64,000 bases of DNA from positions 3,906,001 through 3,970,000 of the forward strand of contig NZ_JQLI01000001.1 in NCBI RefSeq assembly GCF_000744095.1. Direction: 5' to 3'. The position numbers and the translations under genes were made by a program. The DNA comes from Cupriavidus necator A5-1. Lineage in GTDB: Bacteria; Pseudomonadota; Gammaproteobacteria; Burkholderiales; Burkholderiaceae. Under the pieces are notes generated by a model. That model saw only the letters and a program-made list of their open reading frames with translations, made no database searches and had not been told where the DNA came from. Of this stretch, positions 8,751-18,666 are shown piece after piece (position 1 is the first letter of the stretch; each line of letters opens with the position of its first letter).

Positions 8751-11700
8751 ATGAGTCATTTCCTGGATCGACTGAAGTTCATGTCGCGCGTCAAGTCCAC
8801 CTATGCGGATGGCCACGGCGCGGTGGTGAACGAAGACCGCAAGTGGGAAGACGGCTATCGCAGCCGCTGGCAGCACGACAAGATCGTGCGCTCGACCCAC
8901 GGCGTGAACTGCACCGGCTCCTGCTCCTGGAAGGTCTACGTGAAGAACGGCCTGATCACGTGGGAAACCCAGCAGACCGACTACCCGCGCACGCGCCCGG
9001 ACCTGCCCAACCATGAGCCGCGCGGCTGCCCGCGCGGCGCCTCGTACAGCTGGTACGTCTACTCCGCGCAGCGCGTCAAGTACCCGATGATCCGCGGCCG
9101 CCTGATGGAGATGTGGCGCGAGGCCCGCAAGACCATGGACCCGGTCGCCGCGTGGGAATCGATCAGCCAGGACCCGGTCAAGGCCGCGCGCTACAAGAGC
9201 GTGCGCGGCCAGGGCGGCTTCGTGCGTGCCGACTGGAACACCGCCACCGAGATCATCGCCGCGGCCAATGCCTTTACCGTGAAGAAGTTCGGCCCGGACC
9301 GCGTGATCGGCTTCTCGCCGATCCCGGCCATGTCGATGGTGTCGTATGCCGCCGGCGCGCGCTACCTGAGCCTGCTCGGTGGCGCCTGCCTGTCGTTCTA
9401 CGACTGGTACTGCGACCTGCCGCCGGCCAGCCCGCAGGTCTGGGGCGAACAGACCGACGTGCCGGAATCGGCCGACTGGTACAACTCCACCTACCTGATG
9501 GTGTGGGGCTCCAACGTGCCGCAGACCCGCACGCCCGACGCGCACTTCTACACCGAGGTCCGTTACAAGGGCACCAAGACCGTGGCGGTGTCGTCCGACT
9601 TCGGCGAGATGGTCAAGTTCGGCGACATCTGGCTCGCGCCGAAGCAAGGCACCGACGCCGCGCTGGCGATGGCCATGGGCCACGTGGTGCTGAAGGAATT
9701 CCACGCCAGCGGCAAGTCCGCCTACTTCCGCGACTACGTGAAGCAGTACACCGACATGCCGATGCTTGTGCTGCTGCGTGACAACCAGGGCACGCTGGTG
9801 CCCGACCACTTCCTGCGCGCCTCGCACCTGGCCGATAACCTCGGCGAAGCCAACCATCCCGAGTGGAAGACCCTATTGGTCGACGACGCCACCGGCGAGA
9901 TCGTCGCGCCCAATGGCTCGATCGGCTTCCGCTGGGGCGAAGGCGCTCACAACGGCGGCGAGAAGGTCGGGCGCTGGAACCTGGAGATGAAGGACGGCGG
10001 CAGCGGCCGCGCGGTCGAGCCGCGTCTGTCGCTGCTCGGCAAGGAAGACGAGGTGGTGGAAGTGGGCTTCCCCTACTTCGGCGGCGAACACGACGAACTG
10101 CTGCGCCGCCGCGTGCCGGCGCGCCGGCTGACGCTGCCTGACGGCAGCACCGCGCTGGTGGCCACCGTGTACGACCTGCAGATGGCCAACTACGGCGTGG
10201 ATCAGGGACTCGGCGGCCCGAACGTTGCCGCTTCGTACGACGATGACGTGCCCTACACCCCCGCCTGGCAGGAAAAGCACACCTCCGTCCCGGCCCGGCT
10301 GGTGACGCAGGTAGCGCGCGAGTTCGCCGACAATGCCGACCGCACCCAGGGCAAGAGCATGGTGATCGTCGGTGCCGCGCTCAATCACTGGTACCACAAC
10401 GACATGATCTACCGCGGCATCATCAACCTGCTGATGATGTGCGGCTGCATCGGCAAGAGCGGCGGCGGCTGGGCCCACTACGTCGGGCAGGAAAAGCTGC
10501 GGCCGCAGTTCGGCTGGGCGCCGCTGGCCTTCGGCCTGGACTGGTCGCGCCCGCCGCGCCAGATGAACGGCACCTCGTTCTTCTACAACCACACCAGCCA
10601 GTGGCGCCACGAGAAGCTGGGCGTCGACGAGATCCTGTCGCCGACCGCCGACCGCAAGCGCTATGACGGACTGTCGCTGCTGGACCTGAACGCACGCTCG
10701 GAACGCATGGGCTGGCTGCCGTCGGCACCGCAGCTCGGCACCAATCCGCTCGACGTGGTCGATGCGGCCGAGCGCGCCGGCAAGGACCCGGTGGCCTACA
10801 CCGTCGAACAGCTGAAGTCCGGCGAGCTGCAGTTCGCCTGCGACGATCCCGACAACCCGGCCAACTTCCCGCGCAATATGTTCGTGTGGCGCTCCAACAT
10901 CCTGGGCAGCTCGGGCAAGGGGCACGAGTACTTCCTGAAGTACCTGCTGGGCACGCAGAACGCCGTGTTCGGCGACGAGGATGACGCGATCAAGCCGAGC
11001 GAAGTCAACGTGCGCCCGGCCGCCGAAGGCAAGCTGGACCTGCTGACCGTGCTGGATTTCCGCATGAGCACCACCTGCCTGTACGGCGACATCGTGCTGC
11101 CCACCGCCACCTGGTACGAGAAGGACGACCTCAACACGTCCGACATGCACCCCTTTATCCACCCGCTGTCCGAAGCCGTGCAACCGCTGTGGGAAAGCAA
11201 GACCGACTGGGAGATCTACAAGGCCATCGCGAAGAAGTTCAGCGAGATCGCCGGGCCCTATCTTGGCACGCGCAAGGACCTGGTGTGCACGCCGCTTCTG
11301 CACGACACCCCGGGCGAACTGGGCCAGCCGTTCGAGCCGAAGGACTGGAAGGCCGGCGAGTGCGACCTGATCCCCGGCAAGACCGCGCCGTCGATGACCG
11401 TGGTGGAGCGCAACTACGCGGACATCTACAAGAAGTTCACCTCGATCGGGCCGCTGCTGGACAAGCTTGGCAATGGCGGCAAGGGCATCAACTGGAACAC
11501 CCAGCATGAAGTGAAGGAGATCGGCCAGCTCAGCCACACTGTGAAGGAACCCGGCGTCAGCCAGGGCCGCCCGCGGCTGGAGAGCGCGATCGACGCCGCA
11601 GAGATGATCCTGACCTTCGCGCCCGAGACCAACGGCCATGTCGCCGTCAAGGCGTGGGAAGCGCTGTCGAAGATCACCGGCCGCGACCACACCCACCTGG

Positions 11701-12491
11701 CCGAAGGCCGCGAGCACGACAAGATCCGCTTCCGCGACGTGCAGGCGCAGCCGCGCAAGATCATCTCCGCGCCGACCTGGTCGGGCCTGGAATCGGAAGA
11801 GGTCAGCTACAACGCCGGCTACACCAACGTGCATGAGCTGATCCCCTGGCGCACGCTGACCGGCCGCCAGCAGTTCTGGCAGGACCACCGCTGGATGCTG
11901 GACTTCGGCGAAGGCGCGTGTGTGTACAAGCCGGCCATCGACACCAAGACCGTGGCGCCGATGCTGGGCAAGAAGCCCAACGGCAACCCGGAGCTGGTGC
12001 TGAACTGGATCACGCCACACCAGAAGTGGGGCATCCACTCCACCTACTCGGACAACCTGCGCATGCTGACGCTGTCGCGCGGCGGCCCGCACGTGTGGAT
12101 CTCCGAGACCGAGGCCAAGGCCAACGGCATCCGCGACAACGACTGGGTCGAGGTGTTCAACGTCAACGGCACGCTGACCGCCCGCGTAGTGGTGTCGCAG
12201 CGTGTGCCCAAGGGCATGTGTTTGATGTACCACGCCCAGGAAAAGATCGTGAACGTGCCCGGCGCCGAGACCAGCGGCATGCGCGGCGGCATCCATAACT
12301 CGGTCACGCGCGCTGTGACCAAGCCCACCCACATGATCGGCGGCTATGCGCAGCTGGCTTACGGCTTCAACTACTACGGGACCGTGGGCAGCAACCGCGA
12401 TGAGTTCGTGATCCTGCGCAAGATGAAGAAGGTCGACTGGCTGGAAGGGCCGCTCGTGGAAAAGACAGTGAAGGAAGGAGCCTCGCAATGA
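8751..12491 (+). CDS. narG: Respiratory nitrate reductase alpha subunit NarG
   Basis: The 1246-residue Mo-bisMGD catalytic subunit reduces nitrate to nitrite on the cytoplasmic face of the inner membrane. His50, Cys54, Cys58 and Cys93 form the unusual FS0 [4Fe-4S] site, equivalent to His49/Cys53/Cys57/Cys92 of the E. coli enzyme. Asp222 in YCDLPPASP matches the Mo-ligating Asp. Similarity to E. coli NarG runs the whole length, including WGSNVPQTRTPDAHF, GWAHYVGQEKLRPQ, LPTATWYEKDD and YGFNYYGTVGSNRDEF near the C-terminus. No Tat signal is seen, as expected. Its end overlaps narH by four bases (ATGA), showing translational coupling. Confidence 0.98.
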   Translation: MSHFLDRLKFMSRVKSTYADGHGAVVNEDRKWEDGYRSRWQHDKIVRSTHGVNCTGSCSWKVYVKNGLITWETQQTDYPRTRPDLPNHEPRGCPRGASYSWYVYSAQRVKYPMIRGRLMEMWREARKTMDPVAAWESISQDPVKAARYKSVRGQGGFVRADWNTATEIIAAANAFTVKKFGPDRVIGFSPIPAMSMVSYAAGARYLSLLGGACLSFYDWYCDLPPASPQVWGEQTDVPESADWYNSTYLMVWGSNVPQTRTPDAHFYTEVRYKGTKTVAVSSDFGEMVKFGDIWLAPKQGTDAALAMAMGHVVLKEFHASGKSAYFRDYVKQYTDMPMLVLLRDNQGTLVPDHFLRASHLADNLGEANHPEWKTLLVDDATGEIVAPNGSIGFRWGEGAHNGGEKVGRWNLEMKDGGSGRAVEPRLSLLGKEDEVVEVGFPYFGGEHDELLRRRVPARRLTLPDGSTALVATVYDLQMANYGVDQGLGGPNVAASYDDDVPYTPAWQEKHTSVPARLVTQVAREFADNADRTQGKSMVIVGAALNHWYHNDMIYRGIINLLMMCGCIGKSGGGWAHYVGQEKLRPQFGWAPLAFGLDWSRPPRQMNGTSFFYNHTSQWRHEKLGVDEILSPTADRKRYDGLSLLDLNARSERMGWLPSAPQLGTNPLDVVDAAERAGKDPVAYTVEQLKSGELQFACDDPDNPANFPRNMFVWRSNILGSSGKGHEYFLKYLLGTQNAVFGDEDDAIKPSEVNVRPAAEGKLDLLTVLDFRMSTTCLYGDIVLPTATWYEKDDLNTSDMHPFIHPLSEAVQPLWESKTDWEIYKAIAKKFSEIAGPYLGTRKDLVCTPLLHDTPGELGQPFEPKDWKAGECDLIPGKTAPSMTVVERNYADIYKKFTSIGPLLDKLGNGGKGINWNTQHEVKEIGQLSHTVKEPGVSQGRPRLESAIDAAEMILTFAPETNGHVAVKAWEALSKITGRDHTHLAEGREHDKIRFRDVQAQPRKIISAPTWSGLESEEVSYNAGYTNVHELIPWRTLTGRQQFWQDHRWMLDFGEGACVYKPAIDTKTVAPMLGKKPNGNPELVLNWITPHQKWGIHSTYSDNLRMLTLSRGGPHVWISETEAKANGIRDNDWVEVFNVNGTLTARVVVSQRVPKGMCLMYHAQEKIVNVPGAETSGMRGGIHNSVTRAVTKPTHMIGGYAQLAYGFNYYGTVGSNRDEFVILRKMKKVDWLEGPLVEKTVKEGASQ

Positions 12492-14038
12492 AGATCCGTG
12501 CCCAGGTGGCCATGGTGCTGAACCTCGACAAGTGCATCGGCTGCCATACCTGCTCCGTGACCTGCAAGAACGTCTGGACCAGCCGCGACGGCGTCGAGTA
12601 CGCCTGGTTCAACAACGTCGAGACCAAGCCCGGCATCGGCTACCCGAAGGAATGGGAGAACCAGGACAAGTGGCAGGGCGGCTGGAAGCGCAACGCCGAC
12701 GGCACGCTGGAGCCGCGCCAGGGCGGCAAGCTGAAGATCCTGGCGAACCTGTTCGCCAACCCCAACCTGCCGCAGATCGACGAGTACTACGAGCCCTTCA
12801 CCTACGACTACGAGCACCTGCAGAAGGCGCCGCTGGTGCAGACGCCGCCCACCGCGCGCCCGGTGTCGGTGCTGACCGGCCGCAAGATGGAAAAGATCGA
12901 GTGGGGCCCGAACTGGGAAGACGACCTCGGCGGCGAGTTCAGCTCGCGCGGCCGCGACAAGCTTTTCGACGACGTGCAGAAGGAGATGTACTCGACCTTC
13001 GAGAACACCTTCATGATGTACCTGCCGCGCCTGTGCGAGCACTGCCTGAACCCGGCCTGCGTCGCTTCGTGCCCGTCCGGCTCGATCTACAAGCGCGAGG
13101 ACGACGGCATCGTGCTGGTCGACCAGGACAAGTGCCGCGGCTGGCGCATGTGCATCTCGGGCTGCCCGTACAAGAAGATCTACTTCAACTGGCAGAGCGG
13201 CAAGGCCGAGAAGTGCCTGTTCTGCTATCCGCGCATCGAGGCCGGCCAGCCCACGGTCTGCTCCGAGACCTGCGTCGGCCGCATCCGCTACCTCGGCGTG
13301 ATGCTGTACGACGCCGATCGCATCGAGCAGGCGGCATCGGTGGCCGATGAGCGCGACCTGTACCAGTCGCAGCTCGACGTCTTCCTCGATCCGCACGACC
13401 CGGCGGTGCAGGCCGAGGCGCTGCGCCAGGGCATCCCCCAAACCTGGCTGGACGCCGCGCGCAAGTCGCCGGTCTACAAGATGGCGTGCGAGTGGAAGAT
13501 CGCCTTCCCGCTGCACCCGGAGTACCGCACCCTGCCGATGGTCTGGTACGTCCCGCCGCTGTCGCCGATCCAGTCGGCGGCCGAGGCCGGCCACATGGGC
13601 ATGAACGGCGTGATCCCGGACGTCAAGAGCCTGCGCATCCCGGTGAAGTACTTGGCGAACCTGCTGACGGCGGGCGACGTGATGCCGGTACTGTCCGCGC
13701 TGGACCGCATGCTGGCAATGCGCGCCTACAAGCGCTCGCAGGTGGTGGACGGCGTGCAGGACCTGAATGTGCTGGAGCAGGTGGGCCTGACGCCCGCGCA
13801 GGTCGAGGACATGTACCAGACCATGGCCATCGCCAACTATGAGGACCGTTTCGTGATCCCGTCCTCGCACAAGGAGATGGTCGAGGACAGCTTCAACGAC
13901 AAGGCCAGCTGCGGCTTCACCTTCGGCAACGGCTGCTCGGGCGGCACCTCGGACGGCTCGCTGTTCGGCAAGAAGCCGCAAGGCAGCGTCCACTTTGTCG
14001 ACATGCCCAAGTCGCGCAAGAAAGCCGTGATGAGCTGA
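12488..14038 (+). CDS. narH: Respiratory nitrate reductase beta subunit NarH
   Basis: The 516-residue iron-sulfur electron-transfer subunit passes electrons from NarI haem to NarG. Four Cys groups are visible: CIGCHTCSVTC at 16-26, CEHCLNPACVASC, CRGWRMCISGC and CLFCYPRI...CSETC. In the third group Trp replaces the second Cys (CRGW), the known hallmark of the single [3Fe-4S] centre; the other three groups hold [4Fe-4S] clusters. Length and order match the family. The start overlaps the narG stop, and narJ follows after 31 bases. Confidence 0.98.
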   Translation: MKIRAQVAMVLNLDKCIGCHTCSVTCKNVWTSRDGVEYAWFNNVETKPGIGYPKEWENQDKWQGGWKRNADGTLEPRQGGKLKILANLFANPNLPQIDEYYEPFTYDYEHLQKAPLVQTPPTARPVSVLTGRKMEKIEWGPNWEDDLGGEFSSRGRDKLFDDVQKEMYSTFENTFMMYLPRLCEHCLNPACVASCPSGSIYKREDDGIVLVDQDKCRGWRMCISGCPYKKIYFNWQSGKAEKCLFCYPRIEAGQPTVCSETCVGRIRYLGVMLYDADRIEQAASVADERDLYQSQLDVFLDPHDPAVQAEALRQGIPQTWLDAARKSPVYKMACEWKIAFPLHPEYRTLPMVWYVPPLSPIQSAAEAGHMGMNGVIPDVKSLRIPVKYLANLLTAGDVMPVLSALDRMLAMRAYKRSQVVDGVQDLNVLEQVGLTPAQVEDMYQTMAIANYEDRFVIPSSHKEMVEDSFNDKASCGFTFGNGCSGGTSDGSLFGKKPQGSVHFVDMPKSRKKAVMS

Positions 14039-14069
14039 GCGCGCATCCACGAATCGCCCGGAGAACATC

Positions 14070-14741
14070 ATGCCCCTCTATCCCATCCTCAGCGCCCTGC
14101 TCGGCTACCCCGAGCAGGATCTGCTGGACGCTCTGTCCGAGATCGATGCCGCGCTGGCCGAATGGCCGCAGGCGCGCGAGCTGCTGGCGCCCATCACCGG
14201 CCTGCTGCGCAGCGCGTCGCTGATCGCACTGCAGGAGAACTACGTCGCCACCTTCGACCGCAACCCGGCGCACTCGCTGCACCTGTTCGAGCACGTACAT
14301 GGCGAAAGCCGCGACCGCGGCCAGGCCATGGTCGACCTGATCGACGAGTACCGACGCGACGGCTTTGAACCCGCCGCGTCGGAACTGCCCGACTACGTGC
14401 CGCTGTTCCTGGAGTTCCTCGGCGCGCTGGTGGCCGACGATAAGGAAGCGCGCGCCGAGCAATTGCTGGGCGACGCGATCCATGTGCTGGCCGCAATCGG
14501 CGACCGGCTGGCGCGCAACGAAAGCCCGTACGCGGGCGTGTTCGCGGTGCTGCCCACGCTGACCGACGTGCAGCCGCAACCGCAGCAGGAGCCGCCGGTG
14601 CGGGATATGGACGAGGCGCTGGAGACCTTCGGGCCGGGGGCCGACGGCGTGGAACCGCTGCTGGCGCCGCAAATGGGGCCGCAGGCGGTGAAGTTCTATC
14701 CGCGCGGCACGGCGCCAGTGCCGGTGCCAGCGGCTTGCTGA
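14070..14741 (+). CDS. narJ: Nitrate reductase assembly chaperone NarJ
   Basis: A 223-residue all-helical cytosolic chaperone (TorD/NarJ family) that binds apo-NarG and promotes cofactor insertion and membrane docking. Typical landmarks are LLGYPEQDLLDAL near the N-terminus, the NYVATFDRNPAHSLHLFEHVHGESRDRGQAMVDL block at about residues 60-90 and the LPDYVPLFLEFLG block. The last 50 residues are Pro/Gln-rich and vary within the family. It has its own ribosome binding site (CCCGGAGAA). A palindromic repeat element separates it from narI, which is unusual inside a nar operon. Confidence 0.95.
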   Translation: MPLYPILSALLGYPEQDLLDALSEIDAALAEWPQARELLAPITGLLRSASLIALQENYVATFDRNPAHSLHLFEHVHGESRDRGQAMVDLIDEYRRDGFEPAASELPDYVPLFLEFLGALVADDKEARAEQLLGDAIHVLAAIGDRLARNESPYAGVFAVLPTLTDVQPQPQQEPPVRDMDEALETFGPGADGVEPLLAPQMGPQAVKFYPRGTAPVPVPAAC

Positions 14742-14767
14742 AATGCTTGCACGAACCGACTGTTTGC

Positions 14768-14874
14768 TCCCCTCTCCCGCTTGCGGGAGAGGGGCGGGGG
14801 TGAGGCCGGGAGCTTCGACGAGCGCCGGTGCTTAAACCACCCCTCACCCTACCCTCTCCCCTGAGGGGAGAGGG
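14768..14874. repeat. REP/BIME-like palindromic repeat between narJ and narI
   Basis: Two GC-rich palindromes (CCCTCTCCCGC...GCGGGAGAGGG and CCCTCTCCCC...GGGGAGAGGG) are joined by GGGGTGAGG / CCCTCACCC segments in inverted order. The same design recurs at 36601-36720. Such interspersed extragenic palindromes can stabilise or attenuate polycistronic mRNA. Confidence 0.75.
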
Positions 14875-14959
14875 AACACAATCGGCAATGGCAAAGACAC
14901 AGGCAAGCCAACCACTCAATCAACCCTGCCCCAGCAACGGCAGCTACTGAGCTAATACC

Positions 14960-15643
14960 ATGGCAACGCTCCACCAATTCCTCTACGGCATCTACCCGTA
15001 CATCGCTGCCGCCATCTTCCTGTTCGGCAGCCTGGCCCGCTTCGAGCGCGAGCAATACACCTGGAAGACCGACAGCTCGCAGGTGCTGTACCGCGGCAAT
15101 CTGCGCACGGGCAACATCCTGTTCCACGTGGGCATCCTCGGCCTGTTCTTCGGCCACCTGGTCGGCCTGCTGACACCGGTGGCGGTATGGGACGCGCTCG
15201 GCGTCTCGCACGGCTTCAAGCAAGGTGTGGCAATGGCCGCCGGCGGCGTGATGGGCACCATGTGCCTGGCCGGCCTGCTGATCCTGCTGCACCGCCGCCT
15301 GAGCAACGCCCGCGTGTCCGCTGTGACCCGCACCGGCGACAAGGTGCTGCTGCTGTGGCTGCTGGTGACACTGCTGCTCGGCCTGTCCACCATCTTCGAA
15401 TCCGCCGGTCATATGGACGGCCACATGATGGTGCAGCTGATGACCTGGGCGCAGCACATCGTCACGCTGCGCGGCGACGCGGCCAGCTATATCGCCGATG
15501 CGCCGCTGCTGTTCAAGGCGCACCTGTTCATGGGCATCACGCTGTTCGCGATCTTCCCGTTCACGCGGCTGGTGCACGTGTGGAGCGGCTTTGCCTCGGT
15601 CGGCTACCTCGGCCGTGCCTGGCAGCTCGTGCGTAGCCGCTGA
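14960..15643 (+). CDS. narI: Respiratory nitrate reductase gamma subunit NarI
   Basis: A 227-residue integral membrane di-haem cytochrome b that oxidises quinol and feeds NarH. Five hydrophobic segments are evident. Candidate haem ligands are the His of NILFHVGILGLFFGHLVGLL (two His in one helix) and the pair near the C-terminus in KAHLFMGITLFAIFPFTRLVHVWSG. Length is typical for NarI. The gene lies 218 bases after narJ because of the inserted palindromic repeat. The PPIase gene follows after 27 bases with a GGAG site, so the operon continues. Confidence 0.96.
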   Translation: MATLHQFLYGIYPYIAAAIFLFGSLARFEREQYTWKTDSSQVLYRGNLRTGNILFHVGILGLFFGHLVGLLTPVAVWDALGVSHGFKQGVAMAAGGVMGTMCLAGLLILLHRRLSNARVSAVTRTGDKVLLLWLLVTLLLGLSTIFESAGHMDGHMMVQLMTWAQHIVTLRGDAASYIADAPLLFKAHLFMGITLFAIFPFTRLVHVWSGFASVGYLGRAWQLVRSR

Positions 15644-15670
15644 GCGCCGCAACCCGACAAGGAGAACAGC

Positions 15671-16423
15671 ATGCCTGTCACCGTCAACGGCGTGGAACTG
15701 CGCGACGCCGATATCGAACGCGAACTGGACCACCATCACGATGCGGCCAACCCGGCGCGGCTGGCCACCATCTCGGCCATCCTGCGCCAGCTGGTGCGCA
15801 CCGAAGCCGACCGCATCGGCCTCGCCACCGAAGGCCTGGACGACGACGCCCTGGCGCTGGCGCTGCTGGAACGCGAGGCCGGCATCCCCGAGCCCGACGA
15901 AGCCAGCTGCCGCCGTCACTACGACAGCCGCCCGGAGCGCTTTCGCGACGGCGGATGGGTCGAGGCCGACCATATCCTGTTCCAGGTCACGCCGCGCGTG
16001 CCGTTGGACGCGCTGCGCGAGATCGCCGCGCAGACGCTGGCGCTGGTGCGCGGCGACCCCTCGACCTTTCCCGAGCATGCCCGGGCGCTGTCAAACTGCC
16101 CCAGCGGCGTCAACGGCGGCCGCCTCGGCCGCGTATTCCGCGGCGAGACCGCACCGGAGTTCGAGCGCGCGCTGTTCGCGGCGCAGCAGGACGGCGTCCT
16201 GCCGCAACTGGTCGAGTCGCGTTTTGGCCTGCATATCGTGCGCATCCTCGAGCGCTGCCCCGGCACGCGCCTGCCCTTCGACGCGGTGCGCGGCGATATC
16301 GCCCGCGCCCTCGCAGCCGCCGCGCGCGACCGCGCCTGGAAGCAGTACGCGAGCTTGCTGATCGGCCGCGCGCGGATCGAAGGCATCGAACTGGAAGGTG
16401 CCGAGAGCCCGCTGGTGCAGTAG
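15671..16423 (+). CDS. Parvulin-type peptidyl-prolyl isomerase of the nar operon
   Basis: A 250-residue PpiC/NifM-like protein. An N-terminal helical part (about 1-95) precedes a parvulin domain at about residues 95-205: EADHILFQVTP, CPSGVNGGRLGRVFRGE...FERALF and VESRFGLHIVRILER are its core motifs. It catalyses cis-trans isomerisation of prolyl bonds. No signal peptide is visible, so it should be cytosolic, where NarG and NarH fold. Parvulins in nar operons of other denitrifiers (called nifM- or ppiC-like) support a role in nitrate reductase maturation, which is inference here. Confidence 0.9.
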   Translation: MPVTVNGVELRDADIERELDHHHDAANPARLATISAILRQLVRTEADRIGLATEGLDDDALALALLEREAGIPEPDEASCRRHYDSRPERFRDGGWVEADHILFQVTPRVPLDALREIAAQTLALVRGDPSTFPEHARALSNCPSGVNGGRLGRVFRGETAPEFERALFAAQQDGVLPQLVESRFGLHIVRILERCPGTRLPFDAVRGDIARALAAAARDRAWKQYASLLIGRARIEGIELEGAESPLVQ

Positions 16424-16458
16424 CCACCGTTCTCTTACCAACGCCACCGGAAACCGCC

Positions 16459-17148
16459 ATGCATCAGATCGAACATCTGCTCAAAGGCTTCGAGCGGTTC
16501 CAGCAACGCTACTTCGACGACGAGCCGCGGCTGTTCGACACGCTACGCACCGGCCAGCAGCCGCCGACGCTGCTGATCGGCTGCTGCGATTCGCGGGTCG
16601 ACCCGGCCCTGCTGCTCGGCTGCGACCCTGGCGAGCTCTTCACCGTGCGCAATATCGGCAACCTGGTGCCGCCCTGCACCGGTCGCCATGAAGGCAGCCT
16701 GCACGGCGTCTCCGCCGCGATCCAGTTCGCCGTGCAGCAATTGCGGGTTGCCCGCATCATCGTGATGGGCCACGGCGGCTGCGGCGGCATCCGCGCCTTG
16801 CTGGCGCAGCCGTGCGACGCGGGCGATCATCCGCCCGACGAAGATGAAGAAGCCGACTACCTCGGCGCCTGGGTGCGCATCGCCGCGCCGGCGCGCCGGC
16901 AGGTAGAACAGACGCTCGCGCACGCCAGCCCGGCGCAGCGCCAGCGCGCCTGCGAGCAGGCGGCGATCCTGGTATCGCTGCGCAACCTGCAGACCTTCCC
17001 GTTCGTGCGGCGCGCGCTCACTGCAGGCGACCTGACGCTGCACGGCTGGTACTTCGACTTGCAGGCCGGTGCGCTGCTGGCCTACTCACAGCGCGCCGAC
17101 GCGTTCCTGCCGCTGGTATGCCCGCTGCCAGCCCAATCAGAATCCTGA
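16459..17148 (+). CDS. Beta-class carbonic anhydrase
   Basis: A 229-residue zinc enzyme that interconverts CO2 and bicarbonate. The ATG at 16459 ([15 protein letters not shown]) begins the family's N-terminal helix. Zinc ligands Cys42 (in CCDSRVD), His105 and Cys108 (in GHGGCGG) and the Asp44-Arg46 dyad are all present, as are [10 protein letters not shown] and [13 protein letters not shown] ends ([13 protein letters not shown]). It sits between the nar-operon PPIase and mobB, with 35- and 4-base gaps, so it is very likely co-transcribed with nar genes. Why a nitrate operon should carry it is not evident. Confidence 0.93.
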   Translation: MHQIEHLLKGFERFQQRYFDDEPRLFDTLRTGQQPPTLLIGCCDSRVDPALLLGCDPGELFTVRNIGNLVPPCTGRHEGSLHGVSAAIQFAVQQLRVARIIVMGHGGCGGIRALLAQPCDAGDHPPDEDEEADYLGAWVRIAAPARRQVEQTLAHASPAQRQRACEQAAILVSLRNLQTFPFVRRALTAGDLTLHGWYFDLQAGALLAYSQRADAFLPLVCPLPAQSES

Positions 17149-17152
17149 CATC

Positions 17153-17698
17153 ATGAGTCCTTTTATCCTTGGCATCACCGGCACGTCCGGCAGCGGCAAG
17201 ACCACATTGATTACTGCCCTGCTGCCCTGGTTTCGTGCCCGCGGCCTGACCGTCAACGTGGTCAAGCACAGTCATCACCCGCTGGAACTTGAGCCGCCCG
17301 GCAAGGACAGCGCACGCTTTCGCGCCGCCGGCGCGGCGGAGGTGATGGTGGCCTCGCCCTATCGCTATGCCATCGTGCGCGAGCTGGTGGATGAAGCCGA
17401 GCCGACGCTGGCCGAGCAGGTGGCGCGACTGCGGGGTGCGGATATCACATTGGTAGAGGGCTTTCGGCGCGAGGCCATTCCTCGGATTGAGGTCTATCGG
17501 CCGGCGCATGGGCGTGCACCCTACTATCCTAGTGATTCTTCCATTGTTGCGTTGGCTACTGATGCGTGGATGGATACGACGTTGCCATGTCTGCGGCTGG
17601 ATGATGTGGCGCAGGTGGGGGCGTTCATTCTCGCGATGAAGGATCAAGGGGCCGATGCTCGACCGCCCGCGTTGCTGGTGACATGGTGTCGCTGTTGA
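17153..17698 (+). CDS. mobB: Molybdopterin-guanine dinucleotide biosynthesis protein MobB
   Basis: A 181-residue GTP-binding adaptor for formation of Mo-bisMGD, the cofactor of NarG. The P-loop GTSGSGKT lies at residues 10-17; [28 protein letters not shown] and [18 protein letters not shown] are the family's further motifs. The ATG at 17153 is four bases after the carbonic anhydrase stop. From 17653 the DNA matches a dispersed repeat, so the final 15 or so residues and the stop come from that repeat and probably replace the native C-terminus. Codon use also becomes less GC-rich after about 17460. Confidence 0.92.
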   Translation: MSPFILGITGTSGSGKTTLITALLPWFRARGLTVNVVKHSHHPLELEPPGKDSARFRAAGAAEVMVASPYRYAIVRELVDEAEPTLAEQVARLRGADITLVEGFRREAIPRIEVYRPAHGRAPYYPSDSSIVALATDAWMDTTLPCLRLDDVAQVGAFILAMKDQGADARPPALLVTWCRC

Positions 17699-17772
17699 AC
17701 CGCTCGGTTCCGCCCTCCTGGGCGGGTCACTTTTTGTCCGAGCGACAAAAAGATGGAATGAACGCGCCCCGG
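17653..17772 (+). repeat. Dispersed repeat, copy A (with two hairpins)
   Basis: This block matches the reverse complement of 18667-18764 over about 90 bases, with the most conserved part around GGTTCCGCCCTCCTGGGCGG. It contains the hairpin CCGCCC/GGGCGG and a second one, TTTTTGTC/GACAAAAA, that copy B lacks. The two copies face each other around an IS110 remnant. Confidence 0.75.
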
Positions 17773-17901
17773 CCTCGGCGCGGAGCTCGGCAAGCCATGG
17801 TGGGGATGTATCACAGGAAGGGGCGGGTCCCCCATCGCGAAACGGCATCGATGTGCCAGAGTGGAAGTTCACACAGTCCACACAGGATGGAGGGACCCGA
17901 A

Positions 17902-18576
17902 ATGAATACTACGATCTACGGTCTGGACATTGCAAAGACTACTTTCCAACTCTATTGGGTCGAATCCAACGGCAAGTGTTTCAATCGTCGCTTCAGCCGG
18001 CAGAAACTGATTGAGTTCCTCGCCAAGCGTGAGCCTGGACGGGTGGCGCTCGAAGCGTGCGGCAGCGCTCACTGGTGGGCCCGCCAGCTGCGCAGCCTCG
18101 GCCACGAACCGGTGCTGCTGCACCCCAACTACGTGCGTCCGTTTGTCCAGACCAACAAGACCGAGGCCACCGACGCCAAGGCTATCTGGACCGCGGCGCA
18201 GCAGCCCGGCATGCCCGTCGTTGCCCCCAAGACCGAGCCGCAGCAGTCCCTGCTCAGCCTGCACGCACTGCGCCAGCTGCGCGTGAAGATGCGCACCATG
18301 CTGGTCAACCAGTTGCGCGGCATGTTGTTCGAATTCGGCGTCCACTTCCCCCGCGGACTGCGTACCGGCCTGCAGGAAATCGTGCAACACATGGCCGACA
18401 TCGAGCAGAGCGTGCCGCCCATGCTGTTCGAGTTCGTGCACGAACAATTGCAAAGCATCGAACGGCTCGATGAGGAGATTGCCCGCCTCGACCAGCGTAT
18501 CAACGCCTGGGGCCGGCAGAACCGGGCTTGCCAGACCATTCTCGCCATCCCGGGTATCGGCATGCACACCGCCACG
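17902..18576 (+). pseudogene. IS110-family transposase, C-terminally truncated
   Basis: The first 225 or so residues are a good DEDD (RuvC-like) transposase domain: GLDIAK with Asp9, ALEACGSAHWW with the Glu, and NKTEATDAKAI with the Asp. The coiled-coil region and the start of the second domain (QTILAIPGIGMHTATA) follow. Similarity then stops abruptly near 18576 and the frame runs on by chance to 18795 through unrelated sequence and repeat copy B. The Transposase_20 domain with its catalytic Ser is absent, so the element cannot move itself. It lies between mobB and nirS. Confidence 0.85.
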
Positions 18577-18666
18577 GCCGGCCCGCAGGCTCGCCTGCAC
18601 CACAAGGCCGGATATAAGTCTGCAACCAGTCCTGCTCGAGCCAGCATGTTCGTCTTACCTTGCAAA

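Noticed and set aside
9873..12488. 871-codon open frame on the minus strand opposite narG (also 12374-14071 opposite narH)
   Set aside because: Long antisense frames are expected in GC-rich coding DNA; the translation is low-complexity and rich in Arg/Ala/His, while the plus frame is unmistakable NarG/NarH.
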